DNA from: Oscillospiraceae bacterium
GTDB lineage: Bacteria; Bacillota_A; Clostridia; Oscillospirales; WRJC01
Assembly: GCA_009785015.1 (NCBI GenBank)
Contig: WQXD01000234.1
Coordinates: 1 to 5,998, forward strand
Direction of reading: 5' to 3'
Length of the DNA stretch: 5,998 nucleotides
Shown one piece after another: positions 4,027-5,998 of the stretch. A program made the position numbers and the translations under genes. Position 1 is the first letter of the stretch. Each line of letters begins with the position of its first letter. The notes below the pieces were generated by a model. That model did not search any database and was not told the origin of the DNA. It worked only from the letters and a program-made list of their open reading frames with translations.

Positions 4027-5998
4027 ATGGTACAGGGCGCGACCGATTTTAACCTGACTAAAGAAAAGGAAATCGAATATTTAAAAAACATTTTGGAGGA
4101 GTTAAAAAAAGAAAGCGAAAACATCAAGCAGCTCACCGAGCAGGAAAAAGAATTCATAACGGCAACTCAAAAGTATATGCACGAAAAGGTGTACGAAATG
4201 GATCCCCAGGAAATCAGGTCCAACCGGCAAATTTTGGAAAACATGGTAGATTCGGCGTATAATATGCTGGCGAAAAGTAAAAGAATAGAAAAAATGATTA
4301 ATTCTCCCTATTTCGGAAGAATTTCTTTTTTGTTCGACGACAAAAAGTCCGCCGAAGGCATAAAAAGGGGCTCGCCCGTAGACGGCAGCGGAAATTTTCA
4401 GATATATATCGGCGTGCACTCTTTTATAAAGGAATTGAAAAACCTCATATATGACTGGCGCTCCCCAATTGCGAGCATGTTCTACGACTACGAAACGGGC
4501 CGCGCGCAGTACATAGCCCCCAGAGGCACGATGACCGGGGAAATAAACCTGAAGCGGCAATACAAAATACAAAACGGCAAAATGGAGTATATGTTTGAAA
4601 GCGATATAAAAATCGACGACGAAATACTTCAGGAGCAGCTGAGTAAATCCACAAGCGAAAAAATGAAAAATATCGTGGCCACGATACAAAAAGAACAAAA
4701 CGCGATAATACGCGACGAAAAATCCGACGTTCTGATCATACAGGGAGTGGCCGGCTCGGGCAAGACCTCAATCGCCCTGCACAGGGTCGCCTATCTTTTG
4801 TATCTGCTCAAGGACAAAATTTATTCCGAAAACATGATGATCATTTCGCCAAACAAAGTGTTTTCGGATTATATCTCAAACGTGCTTCCGGAACTCGGCG
4901 AGGAACAAATACTGCAAATGACTTTTGACGACATAGCGGAGCATGAATTGGACGAATACTGCGAATATCAGAATTTCCACGGCCAGATTTCGGAACTTCT
5001 CGAAAACCGCGACCCGGCTTTGGCCGAGCGCATAAAATTCAAATCCACAAATTCATTTCTGGATAAAATGAACGAGTATATAGACTACATAGAGCTCACG
5101 AATTTCATTCCGGAAACTTTCAGCTATATACAGGACGAAAACGGGAGCTACGAGATGGGCAGGATTTTTGAAATTTCGGAGTATTACCTGCGCGGCAGGT
5201 TCATCGCCTACAAGAGATTTCCCGCTCTGAAACGATTGGATATGATCGTCGAGGAAATAATAGACAAACTGATGGATTTCTATAATATAAAGCAGACAAA
5301 GATAAGAAAAATACAGCTGCACAACAAGATATATTCGATGTTCCGGGATTCAAAGGATATCATGGGTCTGTATATAAACATGTATAAATATATCAAAGCG
5401 GAAAACATGTATATACCAAAAAAAGTGAAAATCAACAGGACGATAAAGACATTGAAAGGCGAAAAGGTGCAGAAAGTCGAGAGATATTTGATTTCCTACG
5501 ACGATATCGCCCCCCTGCTCTATTTAAAGAGCATGATATTCGGGGTCGACAGCTTTTTATATGTCAAGCATCTTTTAGTCGACGAGATGCAGGATTATTC
5601 CCCCGTGCACTACGCCTTTTTCAATAAACTGTTCGTGTGCAAGAAAACGATTCTGGGGGATATAAACCAGCTTGTCAACCCGTTTTGCATAGGTTCTTCG
5701 CAGGAAAAAATCTCGGCCATATATGAAAAGGCGCCCAAGACAAAAGTCACGAACATGACGCTGCAAAAAAGCTACAGGTCGACGTTTGAGATCGCCGAAT
5801 TCGCCAAAAAGATAATTCAAAACGACAAACTGCAGATAATCGAGCGCCACGGGGAAAAGCCGGAGCTGATAAAATGCGCGGATTTTGAAGACGAAGCGGA
5901 AAAAATATATATTCTGACAAAAGAAAATTCAAAAAAAGGGTTCAAATCCACCGGCATAATATGTAAAACCGACAAACAGGCGGAAGCCTTATACAACA
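4027..5998 (+). CDS. helD: HelD, RNA-polymerase-recycling UvrD/Rep-like ATPase, C-terminus cut by window edge
   Basis: HelD is a superfamily 1 ATPase that, in Bacillus subtilis and relatives, binds RNA polymerase and frees it from stalled or post-termination complexes. The 657 codons present are open throughout; relatives have about 700-780 residues, so the last part lies past the window. Residues 10-90 are highly charged and helical, matching the N-terminal coiled coil that enters the polymerase secondary channel. The family signature DWRSPIASMFY is at 143-153, like DWRAP in relatives. A Q-containing segment (TIQKEQN) precedes Walker A GVAGSGKT (240-247, K246). A HelD-specific insertion follows, then Walker B VDEMQD (518-523), GDxNQ (544-548) and SYRST (582-586) with R584. 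All ATPase motifs visible look intact. It is transcribed from its own promoter. It could be called helicase IV-like by automated tools, but the N-terminal coiled coil fits HelD better. Confidence 0.92.
   Translation, partial: MVQGATDFNLTKEKEIEYLKNILEELKKESENIKQLTEQEKEFITATQKYMHEKVYEMDPQEIRSNRQILENMVDSAYNMLAKSKRIEKMINSPYFGRISFLFDDKKSAEGIKRGSPVDGSGNFQIYIGVHSFIKELKNLIYDWRSPIASMFYDYETGRAQYIAPRGTMTGEINLKRQYKIQNGKMEYMFESDIKIDDEILQEQLSKSTSEKMKNIVATIQKEQNAIIRDEKSDVLIIQGVAGSGKTSIALHRVAYLLYLLKDKIYSENMMIISPNKVFSDYISNVLPELGEEQILQMTFDDIAEHELDEYCEYQNFHGQISELLENRDPALAERIKFKSTNSFLDKMNEYIDYIELTNFIPETFSYIQDENGSYEMGRIFEISEYYLRGRFIAYKRFPALKRLDMIVEEIIDKLMDFYNIKQTKIRKIQLHNKIYSMFRDSKDIMGLYINMYKYIKAENMYIPKKVKINRTIKTLKGEKVQKVERYLISYDDIAPLLYLKSMIFGVDSFLYVKHLLVDEMQDYSPVHYAFFNKLFVCKKTILGDINQLVNPFCIGSSQEKISAIYEKAPKTKVTNMTLQKSYRSTFEIAEFAKKIIQNDKLQIIERHGEKPELIKCADFEDEAEKIYILTKENSKKGFKSTGIICKTDKQAEALYN

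Noticed and set aside
4102..4698. A 198-codon open frame on the minus strand
   Set aside because: It is the antisense shadow of the helD N-terminal region, is rich in Phe, Tyr and His as expected from reversed Lys/Glu codons, and has no family resemblance.
4027..5998. HelD as an antibiotic-resistance (rifamycin, HelR-type) protein
   Set aside because: Resistance is known for some actinobacterial HelD-like proteins, but nothing in this gene, such as a rifamycin-associated promoter element or resistance neighbours, points to it here.
1..5998. tRNA or rRNA genes, CRISPR arrays, insertion sequences, prophage or anti-phage defence clusters
   Set aside because: No clover-leaf or rRNA-like stretches, regularly spaced repeats, transposase or integrase motifs, or recognised defence gene partners were seen; a lone Uma2 gene is not enough to claim a defence system.

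Overview
The window looks like chromosomal DNA from a low-to-moderate GC, Gram-positive-type bacterium of the Clostridia (Oscillospirales or Christensenellales-like is a guess). The evidence is purine-rich Shine-Dalgarno sites, sigma-A-like promoters with TG-extended -10 boxes in AT-rich gaps, a lipoprotein-type sugar-binding protein of a kind common in Clostridia, and a HelD ATPase of the Bacillota type. Species cannot be named from the sequence.

Layout: (1) positions 1-580, minus strand, the N-terminal 193 codons of a HAD-family phosphatase that runs off the left edge. (2) A 149-bp divergent intergenic region (581-729) with one good promoter for each direction and a small inverted repeat in the rightward one. 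(3) A rightward set of three closely spaced genes: a Uma2-family (DUF820) putative nuclease (730-1410), a lipoprotein extracellular solute-binding protein (1440-2948), and a cytoplasmic five-bladed beta-propeller glycosidase of GH43/GH32 type (2975-3880). The gaps are only 29 and 26 bp, and I see no convincing internal promoter or terminator, so co-transcription is likely. (4) A 146-bp intergenic region (3881-4026) with a weak hairpin and a strong promoter. (5) helD (4027 to beyond 5998), an RNA-polymerase-recycling ATPase, cut by the right edge after 657 codons.

Functionally, the solute-binding protein and glycosidase make sense as capture and intracellular cleavage of a plant or host oligosaccharide, but no permease or transport ATPase is present, so the pair would depend on membrane components encoded elsewhere. 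The Uma2 gene at the head of the group has no obvious role in sugar use and is more AT-rich in sampled blocks. The HAD phosphatase and HelD are housekeeping-type neighbours with their own promoters.

I found no RNA genes, CRISPR arrays, insertion sequences or attachment sites. Nothing here amounts to a clear new system. The points most worth checking are the permease-less binding-protein/glycosidase pair behind a Uma2 gene and the strikingly similar layout of all three promoters.
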